The notes under the pieces are model-generated. The model searched no databases and was not told the DNA's origin. It was given only the letters and a program-made list of their open reading frames with translations. The position numbers and the translations under genes were made by a program. This document shows positions 5,911-7,033 of a stretch of 7,033 nt of DNA, piece after piece. Source of the stretch: Betaproteobacteria bacterium (GTDB lineage: Bacteria > Pseudomonadota > Gammaproteobacteria > Burkholderiales > Rhodocyclaceae). The stretch is taken from assembly GCA_025997075.1 (NCBI GenBank), contig BNUC01000170.1:1-7033 (forward strand). The letters run 5' to 3'. How positions within the stretch are numbered: the first letter of the stretch is position 1; each line of letters opens with the position of its first letter.

Positions 5911-6840
5911 GTGATGGACAGGCGTTCATGGATGAAAGGAATTTTGGCTTCAGGCGCCGCCTCCTGTTTGGCAGGCTGCGCCCTCATTCGCTCCGGCGAC
6001 GGGAACGCGGAATTCCGGGAATTGGAGCGCGCGGCCCACGCTTGCCTGGGCATGGCGGCGCTGGATGTCCGGACAGAAAGTTTTTTGTCATACAGGGGAG
6101 ACGAGCGTTTCCCGATGTGCAGCACGGCCAAATTGATGATCGCTGGCGCGATCTTGCGCGTCAGCATGCGCGATACCGCGCTTTTGTCACGGCGGATCGA
6201 ATATGACAGGGGAGACTTTGTTCCGTACTCGCCGATTACGGAAAAATGGCTGGCGCAGGGCATGACGGTGGCGCAATTGTGCGCGGCCACCCTGCAATAC
6301 AGCGACAACACGGCGGGCAATCTGCTGTTGCGCTTGCTGGGCGGGCCGGAGGAGGTGACAGCATTCGCGCGCGAAATCGGGGACGAGGTTTTCCGGCTGG
6401 ATCGCTGGGAGCCCGATCTCAATTCGGCTATACCGGGCGATGAACGCGACACCACGACGCCGCTGGCGATGGTGAAAAGTATGAGGCGGCTGTTGTTGGG
6501 CGACGCGCTGGCTTTGCCGCAACGCGCGCGATTGCAGGAATGGATGCGCGGCAATACAACGGGAGACAAGCGTATCCGTGCCGGTGTGCCGCCGGGATGG
6601 ACCGTGGCGGACAAAACGGGCGCCGGCGCTTACGGCGTGTGCAACGATGTGGGTGTCCTGTGGCCGCCGGGACGGGATCCTGTTGTGCTGGCCTTATACA
6701 CGCGGCATTCCGACCCGCTCGCCAGGCCCGATGAGGCGCTGATTGCCGAAGCAACCCGGCGGGTCGTGCGGATCAGGGATCAGATGCCAGGTATCAGGTA
6801 TCAACCCCTGGGAGCGCGGGCGTCCCGCCCGCTCTTCTAA
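5911..6840 (+). CDS. bla: Class A (serine) beta-lactamase with Tat/lipoprotein-type leader
   Basis: It hydrolyses the beta-lactam ring of penicillins and cephalosporins in the periplasm. All class A motifs are present (numbering from GTG 5911): STAK (71-74, Ambler S70-K73), SDN (131-133), WEPDLN (166-171, with E166 and N170 equivalents), DKTG (234-237). The omega-loop Arg and GDERD (Ambler R164/D179) are kept, as is a Tyr equivalent to Y105. A Cys precedes the catalytic Ser (C69, as in CTX-M and KPC), but the 238 position is Gly, so the C69-C238 carbapenemase disulfide is absent. An Arg matches R220. Overall it resembles the L2/CTX-M/KPC branch. The leader has twin arginines (RRSWM, 4-8) and a lipobox LAGC with Cys23, suggesting a Tat-exported lipoprotein. 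No ampR-like regulator is adjacent. The last ~11 codons and the stop are encoded by a REP hairpin, so the natural C-terminus was probably replaced. Spectrum cannot be predicted from sequence alone. Confidence 0.95.
   Translation: MMDRRSWMKGILASGAASCLAGCALIRSGDGNAEFRELERAAHACLGMAALDVRTESFLSYRGDERFPMCSTAKLMIAGAILRVSMRDTALLSRRIEYDRGDFVPYSPITEKWLAQGMTVAQLCAATLQYSDNTAGNLLLRLLGGPEEVTAFAREIGDEVFRLDRWEPDLNSAIPGDERDTTTPLAMVKSMRRLLLGDALALPQRARLQEWMRGNTTGDKRIRAGVPPGWTVADKTGAGAYGVCNDVGVLWPPGRDPVVLALYTRHSDPLARPDEALIAEATRRVVRIRDQMPGIRYQPLGARASRPLF
6788..6801 (+). repeat. Tandem heptamer CAGGTAT x2
   Basis: Two adjacent copies of CAGGTAT lie just past the expected natural end of the beta-lactamase fold and directly before the REP hairpin. 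They encode part of the extra tail and may mark the point where foreign sequence joined the gene. Confidence 0.5.
6810..6833. repeat. REP-type hairpin inside the 3' end of bla
   Basis: GCGGGCG (6816-6822) and CGCCCGC (6826-6832) form a perfect 7-bp stem with a TCC loop, preceded by GGGAGC. The unit has the same GGGAGCG-N-GGCGTCCCGCC layout as the element at 3795-3848. It is translated as the GARASRPLF tail of the beta-lactamase, and the TAA follows at 6838-6840. Confidence 0.8.
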
Positions 6841-6860
6841 ACCTGCGGGTGGGTGCGCCC

Positions 6861-6894
6861 GTAGGTCGGGAGGCGCTTCGCTTTCCCAACCTAC
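6861..6894. repeat. GTAGGTYGGGA hairpin repeat
   Basis: GTAGGTCGGGA (6861-6871) pairs with TCCCAACCTAC (6884-6894) over 11 bp with one mismatch; the loop contains GCG-CTT-CGC, which could extend the structure. Similar GTAGGTTGGG-type intergenic palindromes are common in gamma- and betaproteobacterial genomes. It could act as a factor-independent end signal for bla transcripts, but no T-run follows. Confidence 0.7.
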
Positions 6895-6908
6895 TGCAAC
6901 TGTTTCTT

Positions 6909-7004
6909 TAACTCATAGAGGTAAGCCCCCGGCTCTGCCGGGGGACTCACCAAGGTTTGACCTTTACGACAGTCGGAAAGATGTTTGAAACAGAGAATGA
7001 GTTA
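6909..7004. mobile_element. Possible MITE-like unit with 8-bp terminal inverted repeats
   Basis: TAACTCAT (6909-6916) and ATGAGTTA (6997-7004) are exact inverted complements bounding a 96-bp unit that contains a perfect 8-bp hairpin CCCCCGGC/GCCGGGGG (6926-6933 and 6937-6944, loop TCT) and most of repeat copy B. The layout resembles a non-autonomous palindromic element, but no target-site duplication was established and no transposase is present. Confidence 0.4.
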
Positions 7005-7033
7005 TCTCCCACGAAGTTGCGAAGTGGTTTACG
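6938..7033 (-). repeat. Copy B of the ~90-nt dispersed repeat, at the window edge
   Basis: The reverse complement matches copy A (3712-3798) from CGTAAACCACTTCG through the long core ending CCCCCGG. Unlike A, it keeps an intact short hairpin at its inner end. Its outer boundary coincides with the last base of the window, so the repeat may extend further. Confidence 0.85.

Noticed and set aside
5859..6614. 251-codon minus-strand frame opposite bla
   Set aside because: Low-complexity Arg/Ser-rich translation with no motif, antisense to a beta-lactamase whose catalytic motifs are all intact.
6743..6988. 81-codon frame reading NPWERGRPARS-type sequence after bla
   Set aside because: This is the familiar spurious translation of REP hairpins; it overlaps bla and has no supported start.

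Overview
The window looks like a piece of a proteobacterial accessory region. The lineage is most likely beta- or gammaproteobacterial: a nuoN remnant and a nudF remnant lie in the order I remember from betaproteobacterial nuo loci, and the replicon carries GC-rich REP-type hairpins. It reads as a mosaic of three compositionally different blocks joined at repeats and gene breakpoints. The right edge falls exactly at the end of a repeat, which suggests a short contig broken at a repeat.

Block 1 (1-3682, + strand, AT-richer) holds two co-directional genes. The first is an unrecognised 629-codon, largely helical protein whose beginning looks truncated or frameshifted. Eighteen bases after it comes a 577-aa protein with an N-terminal Rossmann-like SLOG-type nucleotide-binding domain, followed by two transmembrane hairpins of SLATT/DUF4231 character. 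Fusions of a nucleotide sensor to a 2TM segment belong to predicted anti-phage or conflict systems, so this pair is the best candidate for an undescribed defence module.

Block 2 (3683-4344) is non-coding debris. It contains one copy (A) of a ~90-nt repeat, a large REP-type double hairpin, then on the minus strand the last 59 codons of a nudF-like Nudix hydrolase gene and an ~86-codon internal piece of nuoN. It ends abruptly in a headless dctQ.

Block 3 (4336-7033, + strand, GC-rich) has the C-terminal half of a TRAP small permease (dctQ) overlapping by 4 nt an intact large permease (dctM, 430 aa). A complete class A beta-lactamase with a Tat/lipoprotein-type leader follows. Its last codons and stop lie inside a REP hairpin. 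The block ends in a second hairpin and a second, inverted copy (B) of the ~90-nt repeat. Copies A and B thus bracket the nudF/nuoN debris, the TRAP remnant and the beta-lactamase.

No tRNA, rRNA, CRISPR array, intact transposase, integrase or origin is visible.
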